DNA of 64,000 nucleotides. Origin: Niveispirillum irakense DSM 11586. GTDB lineage: Bacteria; Pseudomonadota; Alphaproteobacteria; Azospirillales; Azospirillaceae. The notes beneath the pieces are model-generated. The model was not told the DNA's origin. It did no database searches and worked only from the letters and a program-made list of their open reading frames with translations. Shown piece by piece: positions 45,304-55,262 of the stretch (its first letter is position 1; each line of letters opens with the position of its first letter). Position numbers and translations under genes: made by a program. The DNA lies in NCBI RefSeq assembly GCF_000429645.1, contig NZ_AUCG01000020.1, positions 248,001 to 312,000 of the forward strand, written 5' to 3'.

Positions 45304-45619
45304 GAGGGGCCCCTTGGGAGAAAATGGAATGCAAGGGGCAATAGTGAAAATAATTCTCGAAATCAAACCTATTTGCACAGACACATAGATGCTATTCCAA
45401 AAACTATCGATACTGGGCCATGGGCTTTATCCACGCACAGCGGATGTTCGCTGTTTGGATATGGTTGTAAATTTAACGCAAATTTGTTATATAAAGTTGC
45501 GTAGCCTACGTTCCAGTGACATTGTAGCGGCTAGTTTCCAAAGTTCTCCACCTTTGGCGAAGTGATCGTGCTCGCTTCACTGGTTGAATTTATGAACAAA
45601 AACGAGAAAGGTATAATTT
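45304..45619. other. Intergenic region upstream of the A+T-rich gene
   Basis: 316 bases with a visible drop in G+C from about 45360 on. It contains the Fur-like box of the receptor and a short hairpin (CCAAAG...CTTTGG, 45537-45556). A good ribosome site (GAGAAAGG) lies just before 45620. The left limit of the A+T-rich segment may be the junction of an acquired piece of DNA. Confidence 0.5.
45345..45359. promoter_or_regulatory. Fur-like box before the second siderophore receptor
   Basis: TGAAAATAATTCTCG matches 11 of 14 defined positions of TGATAAT-N-ATTATCA, at a position that would overlap the receptor promoter. Confidence 0.58.
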
Positions 45620-46237
45620 ATGGAATATGTTGAATTCAAAAAATGTGCAGAAAAATACCTAAATAATAGGTGGGTTGGCATTGAGAAATCATTTATAGAA
45701 AAGATGAATTCGAGCATTAATGAATCTATTTTGAATGAAATCGCGGCAAGCTTTATAATATCTAGGCAATTTCCGCGTCGCTCTTCGAGTGATAGAAATT
45801 CTGATTTTTCACCTGTAATAGCCCCCCTTTCTCAGGCTATTGATGGTGTAAGCCATATTAATATCATTGCGCGAGTCGAAAAAATGGCTGATGACTTGCG
45901 TGCAATTCCAGGCCTTGTAAAACATAACGCTGCAGGAAATCCTGATAGACCTATCAGTGCTTGTTCAAAATTTATATGGTGTGGACGGCCAGATGTTGGT
46001 GTCATTTATGACAGGCGAGCGCGTACATTTTTGAGAAAGCTTGGTCACAGTGTCCCGGATGGGGACTATGGGGCTTACGTAAGGGCGTTCCGGGCCGAAC
46101 TATCCAAAAGGTCTGAGGCAATTTCTGCGGTTTCCAGTACGTATGAGCCGTTACTGGTCGTGTCAGGGCCGTTATCTGCCGCTGACTGGTTTCCATCGAA
46201 ACTTCTGGACTTGTGGTTGTATTCAAACGGTTCTTGA
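45620..46237 (+). CDS. A+T-rich accessory gene of unknown function, probably acquired
   Basis: 205 residues, start ATG with GAGAAAGG upstream. Base composition and codon use (ATA, AAA, TTA) differ strongly from all neighbours. The protein has a helical N-terminus (MEYVEFKKCAEKYLNNRWVG). Its middle part has ASKFLW-like pattern SACSKFIWCGRPDVGVIYD followed by RRARTFLRKLG, which recurs in small accessory proteins of many bacteria that, to my knowledge, lack an established role. No signal peptide or membrane segment. It stands alone; a defence or island role is a guess from composition only. Confidence 0.68.
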   Translation: MEYVEFKKCAEKYLNNRWVGIEKSFIEKMNSSINESILNEIAASFIISRQFPRRSSSDRNSDFSPVIAPLSQAIDGVSHINIIARVEKMADDLRAIPGLVKHNAAGNPDRPISACSKFIWCGRPDVGVIYDRRARTFLRKLGHSVPDGDYGAYVRAFRAELSKRSEAISAVSSTYEPLLVVSGPLSAADWFPSKLLDLWLYSNGS

Positions 46238-46252
46238 TTTTGTATTCATTGG

Positions 46253-46297
46253 ATCGAGGCGCGCTTCAAACGCCCGGAAAAGCCCAAGAAGAAATAG
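46253..46297 (+). pseudogene. Possible 3' remnant of a gene cut by the A+T-rich insert
   Basis: Right where composition returns to high G+C, one frame reads IEARFKRPEKPKKK then TAG, a lysine-rich end typical of a real C-terminus, with no start or upstream coding sequence. It may be the tail of a gene lost when the neighbouring A+T-rich gene arrived. Very short, so chance is possible. Confidence 0.2.
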
Positions 46298-46394
46298 GGG
46301 CCTCTGGCCGATCAACCAGACGCGGGACTGGAAAAGCCGCGCCGGGTGGGGCATTGCTGCGGGTCAACATCCCTTTGCTGGTTGATCCTGCCCC

Positions 46395-48608
46395 ATGCGC
46401 CTGCTGCCTTTCGCCCTTGTGTCCCTGCTTCTCACCACCCCCGCCCAGGCGGAAACGCTGACCATCGACCGGCTGGTTGCCAGCCCGTCCCTGTCTGGCG
46501 CCGCGCCGCGCGGGGTGCATTTTTCTCCCGATGGGCGGATGGTGGCCTATCTGGAACGGGCGGAAAGCGATGCCAGCCGGCGCGACCTGTGGGCCTATGA
46601 TCTGGCGACGGGCAAGGCGGTCATGCTGCTGGACAGCGCCGAATTTGCCGCCGCACCGGAAAGCGAGGCCGAGCGCGCCCGGCGGGAGCGTCAGCGCATC
46701 GCCGAAACCGGGGTGACGGAATATGTCTGGGATCAGCAGGGCAAGGCCGTGCTGGTGCCGAAATCGGGTGATATCTGGCTGAAGCCGCTGGATGGCCCCG
46801 TCCGCCGTATGACCAGCACGGAAGCGCCGGAAACCGATCCGAAATTCTCCCCCGATGGCCGCCGCATCGCCTATGTCCGCGATGGCAATCTCTATGTGAT
46901 GGATGTTGCCAGCGGCGTGGAAAAGCCCATTACCCGCGATGGCGGCGGCACTGTCCGCAATGGCGAGGCGGAGTTTGTGGCGCAGGAGGAGATGGGCCGC
47001 CAGACCGGCTATTGGTGGTCGCGCGATGGAAGCCACATCGCCTTTGCCCGTATTGATGAGCGGGCCGTGCCCCTGGTCAACCGCTATGATTACGGCCCCG
47101 ACGGGGTGATGGTGGTGCCGCAGCGCTATCCCTTTGCCGGCGGGGCCAATGTGGCGGTGCGGCTGCTGGTGGCAGCCGTGGAAGGCGACAGCGCGCCCGT
47201 GGAAATCGACCTGGGTACGGAGCCGGATATCTATCTGGCCCGCGTTGCCTGGAAACCCGATGGCGGGCTGGCCGTGCAGCGGATGAGCCGTGACCAGAAG
47301 CGCCTGGACCTGCTGTTCGCCGATGCCACCACGGGCCGGACGCAGGTGGCGTTGAGCGAGACGGCGGCCACCTGGGTCGATCTGCATGATGACCTGCGCT
47401 TCCTGAAGGATGGGCGCTTCATCTGGTCGTCGGAGGCCAGCGGCTACCGCCATCTCTATCTGCATGATGCGGATGGCAAGCGGCTTTATCCGCTGACCCG
47501 TGGCGAATGGCCGGTGGATGATCTGGCCGGGCTGGACGAGGAAGCTGGCTTCATCCTGTTCAATGGTTTCCGCGAGGGGCCGACGGAACGCCATGTCTAT
47601 CGCGCCCGGCTGGATGGCAGCGATGCCGCCGCACCAGAACGGATCAGCCGGGAAGAGGGCTGGCACGGGGCCGTGGTGGCGGAGAAGGGCGGGGCGTGGC
47701 TGGACAATTTCTCCAGCGCCACCCAGCCGCCGCAGCTTTCCCTGCGCGCCGCCGATGGCGCGCTGCGCCATTGGCTGCAGGAAAACCGGCTGGATAAGGA
47801 TCACCCTTATTTTCCCTATCTGGCCGACCATATCGCGCCGCAATTCGGCACTTTAAAGGCTGAAGATGGCACCGATCTGCATTGGGCGATGCTGAAGCCG
47901 AAGGGTGTGGACGCGGCGCAGAAGGCGCCGGCCATCCTCTACACCTATGGTGGGCCGACGGCGCAGGTGGTGAAAAAACAGTGGGGCGGACGCACCCAGC
48001 TTTTCCTCCAGGCGCTGGCCCAGAGCGGCTATGTCGTCTTCATGGTCGATAATCGCGGCACCCCGGCGCGCGGCAAGGCGTTTCTGGACAAGATCCATAA
48101 TGCCTTCGGCACGGTGGAGAATGACGATCAGGCGGCAGGTGCCGCTTATCTGAAGCGGCTGGATTTTGTGGATGGGGAACGGATCGGCATCTATGGCCAT
48201 TCCTATGGCGGCTACAACACGCTGATGGCACTGATACGCCATCCGGAAATGTTCGCGGCCGGCGTGTCTGCCGCCCCGGTGACCGATTGGCACCTGTACG
48301 ACACCCATTATACCGAGCGTTTCATCGGCAAGCCCGATGGGGCCGGGGGTATCTATGAGCGGGCGGACGCGACCAAGCTGGCCGCACGCCTGACACGGCC
48401 GCTGCTGCTGATCCATGGCATGGCGGATGATAATGTGTTCCTCGACAATTCCGTTCGCATGGCGGCGGCGTTACAGCATGAGCGTAAATTGTTCGACATG
48501 ATGTTCTATCCGGGGGAGCGTCACGGTTTTTACGACCCTGATCTGGCCGCCCATTATCTTTTGCAGGCCAAGGACTTTTTCGACCGCACCCTGAAAGGGG
48601 GGCGATAA
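46395..48608 (+). CDS. Dipeptidyl-peptidase IV-type S9 peptidase
   Basis: 737-residue exported serine peptidase. Signal peptide MRLLPFALVSLLLTTPAQA. The beta-propeller (about 30-480) has the double-Glu motif region EFVAQEEMGRQTGYWWS that binds the substrate amino end in DPP IV. The alpha/beta-hydrolase domain has Ser603 (GHSYGG; the usual GWSYGG has Trp here), Asp678 (GMADDN) and His710 (GERHGF). It likely removes X-Pro dipeptides in the periplasm. Followed after 23 bases by the MliC-META gene. Confidence 0.93.
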   Translation: MRLLPFALVSLLLTTPAQAETLTIDRLVASPSLSGAAPRGVHFSPDGRMVAYLERAESDASRRDLWAYDLATGKAVMLLDSAEFAAAPESEAERARRERQRIAETGVTEYVWDQQGKAVLVPKSGDIWLKPLDGPVRRMTSTEAPETDPKFSPDGRRIAYVRDGNLYVMDVASGVEKPITRDGGGTVRNGEAEFVAQEEMGRQTGYWWSRDGSHIAFARIDERAVPLVNRYDYGPDGVMVVPQRYPFAGGANVAVRLLVAAVEGDSAPVEIDLGTEPDIYLARVAWKPDGGLAVQRMSRDQKRLDLLFADATTGRTQVALSETAATWVDLHDDLRFLKDGRFIWSSEASGYRHLYLHDADGKRLYPLTRGEWPVDDLAGLDEEAGFILFNGFREGPTERHVYRARLDGSDAAAPERISREEGWHGAVVAEKGGAWLDNFSSATQPPQLSLRAADGALRHWLQENRLDKDHPYFPYLADHIAPQFGTLKAEDGTDLHWAMLKPKGVDAAQKAPAILYTYGGPTAQVVKKQWGGRTQLFLQALAQSGYVVFMVDNRGTPARGKAFLDKIHNAFGTVENDDQAAGAAYLKRLDFVDGERIGIYGHSYGGYNTLMALIRHPEMFAAGVSAAPVTDWHLYDTHYTERFIGKPDGAGGIYERADATKLAARLTRPLLLIHGMADDNVFLDNSVRMAAALQHERKLFDMMFYPGERHGFYDPDLAAHYLLQAKDFFDRTLKGGR

Positions 48609-48631
48609 ACCGAGATTACAGGAGGATAGCG

Positions 48632-49309
48632 ATGCGCGTCTGGATATCGGGATTGCCGCTTTTGCTGCTGGGGCTGGGCACGGCCCCGTCCATATCGGCG
48701 GCTGAGGCCCCGTTGACCGGGGCGCCCACCCTTTTCCAGTGCGGGCCGGATGTGCGGCTGGAAACGCGCTTTGCCCCCGATGTGATGGAAGTGACGCTGC
48801 GGGGCGGCATCTTCCGCCTGCAACAGGCCATGTCGGCATCGGGTGCGCGCTATACTGGCACCATTGCCGGCCTGCCGACGGAGTTCTGGAACAAGGGGCA
48901 GGAGGCGACGGTTCGCATCGGTCAGGCGGAATTGCCGCACTGTGTGGAGGTGGGCGCATCACCTGCCGCCGCAGCAGCAGCGGGGTTGGAAGGCGGGCGC
49001 TGGCGCATCATCGATCTGGCAGGGCAGCAGCCGGCGCCGGATACGATGGATATGCAGTTTGAGGATGGCCGTATCGCCGGTCGTGGCGGCTGCAACCGCT
49101 ATAGCGGGGCCTACCGGCTGGAAGAGGGGCGGATCATGCTGGAGGACAGCATGATCTCCACCCGCATGGCCTGCCTGGGCCCGCAGATGGAGCAGGAGAA
49201 CCTGTTCTTCCGCCTGATGCGTGGCGCTGTCGCCTACCGTATCCTGCCGGATGGGCAGTTGGAACTGACGGCGGCCGATGGCAGCCGCCTGCTGGCCCGG
49301 CGGGACTGA
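48632..49309 (+). CDS. Exported MliC-META fusion protein (putative lysozyme inhibitor / HslJ-like)
   Basis: 225 residues with a perfect ribosome site (AGGAGG) and signal peptide (LLLLGLGTAPSISA). Residues about 30-110 resemble MliC/PliC lysozyme inhibitors (LFQCGPDVRLETRF, MSASGARYTG, FWNKGQEATVRIGQ, ending in a Cys, HCVEV). Residues about 120-220 match the META/HslJ domain (GRWRIIDLAGQ, GRGGCNRYSGAYRLEEGRI, MISTRMACLGPQMEQENLFF). Both parts are envelope protection domains. No lipobox, so probably soluble periplasmic. Confidence 0.82.
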   Translation: MRVWISGLPLLLLGLGTAPSISAAEAPLTGAPTLFQCGPDVRLETRFAPDVMEVTLRGGIFRLQQAMSASGARYTGTIAGLPTEFWNKGQEATVRIGQAELPHCVEVGASPAAAAAAGLEGGRWRIIDLAGQQPAPDTMDMQFEDGRIAGRGGCNRYSGAYRLEEGRIMLEDSMISTRMACLGPQMEQENLFFRLMRGAVAYRILPDGQLELTAADGSRLLARRD

Positions 49310-49339
49310 TCCCGACCTGATCTCCGATCCCGCTGAACC

Positions 49340-49470
49340 GGACGCATCGGGGATCGGGTTCGGCGGCGACTGCCGCCGCGCGGCATGTGCTGCGTAGCCA
49401 AGCTGCCTATGGCAGCGATGGCGATTGAGGCCGGTGATCGGTTACGATCACCGGGACTTGGTACAAACCG
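49340..49470 (-). repeat. Dispersed palindromic intergenic repeat, copy B (inverted)
   Basis: On the minus strand this reads TTGGCTACGCAGCACATGCC followed by the core CGGCGGC-AGTC-GCCGCCG (49361-49378), identical in core to copy A. It also carries perfect arms CCGGTGATCG-GTTA-CGATCACCGG (49431-49454) and GCTGCC-TAT-GGCAGC (49402-49416). It sits between convergent genes and may also end transcription. Confidence 0.65.
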
Positions 49471-49478
49471 GGGGCGGG

Positions 49479-49946
49479 TCAGTTCGGCCCGCTCTCCGGG
49501 GCGTGGGCCGCGCGCAGGAAGTTCAGCACTTCCACCACCAGCCGGCCCCACAGTTCCATGCTGGCCAGGATCTGGTCGCCGCTGATACCGACGGCAAGCT
49601 GATCCATCTCCATCACCAGAAAACCATCGCGCTGGAACAGGCGCGCGAAACGCTTCTGCCGGTTCCATTCATTCAGGATAACCGGGTCCAGGGGGCGTTC
49701 GGCCTGGATCATCAGGTTGAAGCTGTAATCGCCATGGCGGGCGCCATCCTCGGTGCCTTCCATCAGGCCGCCGGGGCGGACATTGAAGGTCAAGCCGCCA
49801 ATGGCACTGCGCAGGACCGGTGCGCCGGAGGTCAGCGTATCCAACTGTGCCGGCAGGCCCAGCCTCTCCATCGCCATTTCCAGATCGGCGATGGCCACGC
49901 CGCGCAACATCTTGTCCAACATTCTCTTCCCATCCTTCGGGTCCAT
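49479..49946 (-). CDS. YbjN-domain protein
   Basis: About 155 residues from ATG 49946; the longer open frame upstream lacks support, and an internal ATG near 49922 is possible. The sequence (VAIADLEMAMERLGLPAQLD, IGGLTFNVRPGGLMEG, VILNEWNRQKRFARLFQRDG, FLVMEMDQLAVGISGDQILA) follows the YbjN/type III chaperone-like fold: strand-rich core with a final helix (MELWGRLVVEVLNFLRA). Function in the family is poorly defined (stress, protein interaction). It lies downstream of the PLP enzyme gene on the same strand, 71 bases away. Confidence 0.72.
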   Translation of the reverse strand: MDPKDGKRMLDKMLRGVAIADLEMAMERLGLPAQLDTLTSGAPVLRSAIGGLTFNVRPGGLMEGTEDGARHGDYSFNLMIQAERPLDPVILNEWNRQKRFARLFQRDGFLVMEMDQLAVGISGDQILASMELWGRLVVEVLNFLRAAHAPESGPN

Positions 49947-50017
49947 GGCCGGACCATGCACCGCCTGCCCCCGGCGATGCAATGGACAAGGGGGCATGAC
50001 GGTGGGAATGGGGACTA

Positions 50018-51313
50018 TCAGCCTGCCATATGGCGCAGGGCGGCCAGCAGCTTTTCCACATCCGCTTCCTGGTTGAACAAAGCCGGCGTCACCCGCACGC
50101 AGGCGCCCCGCGACAGGCCACTGCGATGGACGGTGAAGATGCCGTAGCGCTCCAGCAGGGTCTGGGCGATGGCGGCATTCTCCTTGTCATCTGTCACGCC
50201 CCGGCGGCGGAAACTGGTCAGCCCCCCGGTCAGGCGCGGGTCGGTGGGGGTCAGGATTTCATAGGCCGGGTGGTCGCGCAGCGGCTCCGCCCACAGATCA
50301 CGCAGATGGCGCAGCCGGGCGGCAATGCGGGCTGTGCCGATGGATTGGTGGAAATCAATCGCATCCGGCACGGCCAGCATGGCCGCCAGATCGCGGGTGC
50401 CGGTATGGACGCGGGCGCGGATATTCTCGGGTGCGGCCTCCATCTCCCCCGGACTAGGGTCGATATCGGGCACACGGCCCCGCCTGATATAAAGTACACC
50501 GACCCCGACCGGCGCACCGATCCATTTATGCAGATTATAGCCGACGAAATCGGCGCCCAGTGTATCGGCGGTAAAATCAACCAGCCCGATGGAATGGGCG
50601 GCATCGACAATCACATCCACGCCCCGCTGCCGCGCCATGGCGGTGATTTCCGCCACCGGCAGGATCAGGCCGGTACGGTGGGTCAGGTGGGTGAGCAGCA
50701 GCAGCCTTGTCTTGGGATGGGCTTTCAATGCCTGTTCATAGGCGTCAATCAGGCCCTGATGGCTGGCGGGTTCCGGCAGGTCGATGCGGATGACATCCAC
50801 GCCCCGGCGCTGGCGCAGCGACACCATGCCGGCCTGCATGGCATCATAATCCAGATCGGAATAGATCACCGTGTCGCCCGGCCGCAGCCGGTTATAGCCG
50901 GTGATCAGGGCCAGCAGCGCCTCCGTGGCATTGCGGGTCAGGGTAATCTCATCCAGCCCGCAGCCGATCAGCCCCGCCACCCGCGCCATCACGGCGCGGG
51001 CATCCTTGCCAAAGCCGCGCCGGCTGTAGAAGGAGGTTTCGGCATTCACCCGCTGCTGGTGGCGCTGATAGGCCGCCAGCACGGGCCGGGCCATCATCAC
51101 CCAATTGCCATTTTCAAGCTGGGTGATGTCACGGGTCACGTCATACTGGCCGGCGATGGCCTGCCAATAGGCATTGTCGGTGGGCGCGCCGCCGCCCGTT
51201 GCTGCTGCCAGGGTACCGGCCCTGGCGGGCGGGGGTGTCAGCCCCACGCCCGCTGTCAAGGTCAGGCCCAGGCTGCCGGTACGCAGCAGGTGACGGCGCG
51301 TCCAGCTTTGCAT
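50018..51313 (-). CDS. Tat-exported class V PLP enzyme (isopenicillin-N-epimerase/PvdN-like)
   Basis: 431-residue aminotransferase-fold PLP enzyme with a twin-arginine signal (WTRRHLLRTGSLGLTLTAG). Fold type I landmarks: TRNATEALLALITGYN, VDVIVDAAHSIGLVD (PLP-binding Asp) and the Schiff-base Lys in GYNLHKWIGAP. Export of a PLP enzyme by Tat is rare; PvdN of Pseudomonas, which matures pyoverdine in the periplasm, is the known parallel. Its ATG overlaps the stop of the upstream TonB receptor (TGATG), so the two are translationally coupled and probably act on the same compound. Substrate unknown. Confidence 0.85.
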   Translation of the reverse strand: MQSWTRRHLLRTGSLGLTLTAGVGLTPPPARAGTLAAATGGGAPTDNAYWQAIAGQYDVTRDITQLENGNWVMMARPVLAAYQRHQQRVNAETSFYSRRGFGKDARAVMARVAGLIGCGLDEITLTRNATEALLALITGYNRLRPGDTVIYSDLDYDAMQAGMVSLRQRRGVDVIRIDLPEPASHQGLIDAYEQALKAHPKTRLLLLTHLTHRTGLILPVAEITAMARQRGVDVIVDAAHSIGLVDFTADTLGADFVGYNLHKWIGAPVGVGVLYIRRGRVPDIDPSPGEMEAAPENIRARVHTGTRDLAAMLAVPDAIDFHQSIGTARIAARLRHLRDLWAEPLRDHPAYEILTPTDPRLTGGLTSFRRRGVTDDKENAAIAQTLLERYGIFTVHRSGLSRGACVRVTPALFNQEADVEKLLAALRHMAG

Positions 51314-53721
51314 CAGAAACGAACCTCCACACGGGCGTAATATTGCCCGCCATCGGTATCGTAAGGCGCGTTGCGGGAATAGATCAGCCCGCGATTGGCC
51401 TGGTTGGTCGCCTCGTCCGGATAGGTGTCGAAGATATTCTCCGCACCGACCCGCAGCGACACCATGTCAGTCACGTTCCAGGTCGCGGCGAGGTCGACGA
51501 AGCTTTCGGCGCCGAAGCGCTGGAAAATATCGCCGGTGGCATTGCCGGAACTGTCAGTCCATTTGCCGTAATAGCGCATTTTGGCCAGCAGGGCGTAATC
51601 ACCCCAGCGATATTCCGCCGACAGGGCGGCATTATGCTGCGGCTTGCCTTCTTCAAACAGGATGCGCTGGGTGGCGCTGGCTTCCAGGGAGCCGCCGGTC
51701 ACCTTGGTCTGGTTGTAATTATAGGCGGCGGAGAGGTGCAGGTTGCCTTCACCCATCGGCAGGGCATAGGCCGCCACCAGATCGATACCGCGGGTGCGGG
51801 TATCAAAATCATTGGTGAAGAAGCTGACGGAGGTGAAGGTGTTGGCCCCCGGCACGCCAAGCGCGATCAACTGGTTGCGGATGGCCGGTGTAACGGCGAA
51901 GCTGGCGGACTGGCTGAACCGGTCGGTCAGCTTGATCTGGTAGACATCGGCGCTGGCGGTGAAGCCGGTGCCGCTCTGATAGGCCATGCCGGCAGACAGG
52001 TTGGTCGATTCTTCCGGCTTCAGCGGTTGGGCGCCGAAATATTGCGCCACCGGGTTGGAGGGGGAGAGACGACCAGACGTGAAGGTATTCAGCGTCACCG
52101 TATCCAGCCCCTGCGAGGTGCGGGTGCTGTTGGCTTGCCCTGGCGTGGGCGCGCGGAAGCCGGTGGAGGCGGAACCACGCAGCGCGAATTCCGGCGTCAC
52201 TTCCAGGCGGGTGGAGATTTTACCGTCGGCAGTATGGCCGAATTCGGAGAAATCCTCGTACCGGCCGGCCAGCCCGATGGTCCAGATATCCGTCACCGGC
52301 GCTTCGATATCGATATAGCCGGCATAGGAGGTCTGGTCGTAAGAGCCCGCCTGATCCGCCCCATAGCCGGGGAAGCCGTTGGAACCGGTCGCCAGCCCGG
52401 CGGCAGCACCGGGGCCGACAGCGTAGGAGGCTTCGTCACCGGCCACGATCTTGTAGGTCTCATTCCGGCGCTCACCACCGAAGGCGACATTGACCGGCTT
52501 GTTGAACAGGCCGCTGTGCCAGAGATAGGTGAAGTCCAGATTGATGTTGGTTTCTTCCTGGATCAGGGAACCATCATCGAAGCTGGTCGGGCTTGCCGGG
52601 CCGAGGGAAGCGTTGATGCTTTCCTTCATCCGGTAATCAATCCGGTTGCGGCCGTAAGAGGTGGAAAGATCGCCCCGCAGGTCGCTGGTGATGTCCCCGC
52701 GAATGCCGCCGACCAGGCTGTAATCCTGATCCTTCTGGCCAAAGCGCGGCGTGAAGCCAGCCGGATAAAGCTGGCTGGCGTTCCAGCCGGGGAAAATGGC
52801 GGTGTTTTTATAAACGTTGCTGGTGCTGTCCGGGTTGCGCCAGTTGAAATCGGTCCAGCCCTTGCCTTCGCCATAGGTGCCGAAGAGATAGGCTTCCGCC
52901 GTCTCGCTCACCGGCAGGGCGGCATCCAGGGCCAGACGGATGGTTTCCTGGTCCGGCTGGCCCCAGCGCTGAACCGGGTTGGGCACGGACAGGCCCGGAT
53001 TGGCCTGCTGGAACTGGATTGCGTCGGGGCGCTGGCGGGTGCGCGACGTGGCGTCGGACTTGGCCCATTCCACCGTGCCGGTGATGTGACCGCCCTGGCC
53101 GATTTCCCAGGCGCCCTGCGCGCCGGCCTGATATTCAGTGCCATCGCCTTCATAATATTGGGAAACCTGGCTGAAGGCCTGGAAGCCCGGATCATTGTCC
53201 AGGATGATGTTGATCACGCCGGCAATGGCATCGGAGCCATATTGCGCCGCCGCACCATCGCGCAGAACCTCAATCCGCTTGATGGCGAAGGAGGGGATCT
53301 GGGCCAGATCCACCGCCTGCGCCCCGCGGGAGCCGAGCAGCGCGGAACGATGGCGGCGCTTGCCATTGACCAGCACCAGCGTCTGGTCAGCGGACAGGCC
53401 GCGCAGGGTGGCCGGGCGCACGAAAGCCTGACCATCGGCGGCCGGCAGGCGCTGAACGTTGAAGCTGGGGATCGACTGGGCCAGCGCATCCACCAATTCG
53501 CTGGAAACCGTGCTGTCCAGCGTGCTGCCGCTGATCACATCAATCGGGGCCAGCGTATCGAAAGCGGTGCGCTGCGTACCGCGCGTACCGGTGACAATGA
53601 TCTCTTCCAGCACAAGGCTGTCATTGGCGGCCACCTGATCGGGGACGTTCTGCGCCATGGCGGGGGTGAGGCCAGCGGCCAGCATCACCGCGATCATCGC
53701 GGTGCCGGTACGCATTTTCAT
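51313..53721 (-). CDS. TonB-dependent receptor coupled to a periplasmic PLP enzyme
   Basis: 802 residues, signal peptide (MIAVMLAAGLTPAMAQ), TonB box LEEIIVTGTRG. Plug: VSSELVDALAQSIPSFNVQR, RPATLRGLSADQTLVLVNGK, KRRHRSALLGSRGAQAVDLA and EVLRDGAAAQYGSDAIAGVI, the pattern of the large receptor family used for diverse substrates rather than classical siderophores. The stop overlaps the PLP enzyme start by one base. Upstream lies an A+T-rich region without a clear Fur box. Ligand unknown. Confidence 0.9.
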   Translation of the reverse strand: MKMRTGTAMIAVMLAAGLTPAMAQNVPDQVAANDSLVLEEIIVTGTRGTQRTAFDTLAPIDVISGSTLDSTVSSELVDALAQSIPSFNVQRLPAADGQAFVRPATLRGLSADQTLVLVNGKRRHRSALLGSRGAQAVDLAQIPSFAIKRIEVLRDGAAAQYGSDAIAGVINIILDNDPGFQAFSQVSQYYEGDGTEYQAGAQGAWEIGQGGHITGTVEWAKSDATSRTRQRPDAIQFQQANPGLSVPNPVQRWGQPDQETIRLALDAALPVSETAEAYLFGTYGEGKGWTDFNWRNPDSTSNVYKNTAIFPGWNASQLYPAGFTPRFGQKDQDYSLVGGIRGDITSDLRGDLSTSYGRNRIDYRMKESINASLGPASPTSFDDGSLIQEETNINLDFTYLWHSGLFNKPVNVAFGGERRNETYKIVAGDEASYAVGPGAAAGLATGSNGFPGYGADQAGSYDQTSYAGYIDIEAPVTDIWTIGLAGRYEDFSEFGHTADGKISTRLEVTPEFALRGSASTGFRAPTPGQANSTRTSQGLDTVTLNTFTSGRLSPSNPVAQYFGAQPLKPEESTNLSAGMAYQSGTGFTASADVYQIKLTDRFSQSASFAVTPAIRNQLIALGVPGANTFTSVSFFTNDFDTRTRGIDLVAAYALPMGEGNLHLSAAYNYNQTKVTGGSLEASATQRILFEEGKPQHNAALSAEYRWGDYALLAKMRYYGKWTDSSGNATGDIFQRFGAESFVDLAATWNVTDMVSLRVGAENIFDTYPDEATNQANRGLIYSRNAPYDTDGGQYYARVEVRF

Positions 53722-54013
53722 TTTCGCTCTCGCTTCATCAAAGTACGCGCTCTGATGCCGACAGGCGGCGCGCTTGGTGTCAAAGGCGAGGCGGATATAG
53801 CGGTAAAGGATGATCGCTGGGTGACGGATAGGTTACGTCTGTATGATAAAATATTGACGGAGATAGATTATATTTTATTTTGTTTTATACAAAATAGATC
53901 TTCATCATTTATTTAACGTATTGCCTGGATATATTTTATCCATGCCTTAATATCTGAAGGGCGCTGGAGCCGGTGGAAACCGGTCCAGCATCCCTTTTCG
54001 AGCGACACCCAGC
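53722..54013. other. A+T-rich intergenic region with hairpin
   Basis: 292 bases between the receptor start and the stop of the dehydrogenase gene. 53850-53935 is very A+T-rich and probably holds the receptor promoter. A strong imperfect hairpin (GCTGGAGCCGGT...ACCGGTCCAGC, about 53964-53990) may end dehydrogenase transcription, though its T-run is weak. Confidence 0.5.
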
Positions 54014-55262
<1,249 letters not shown>

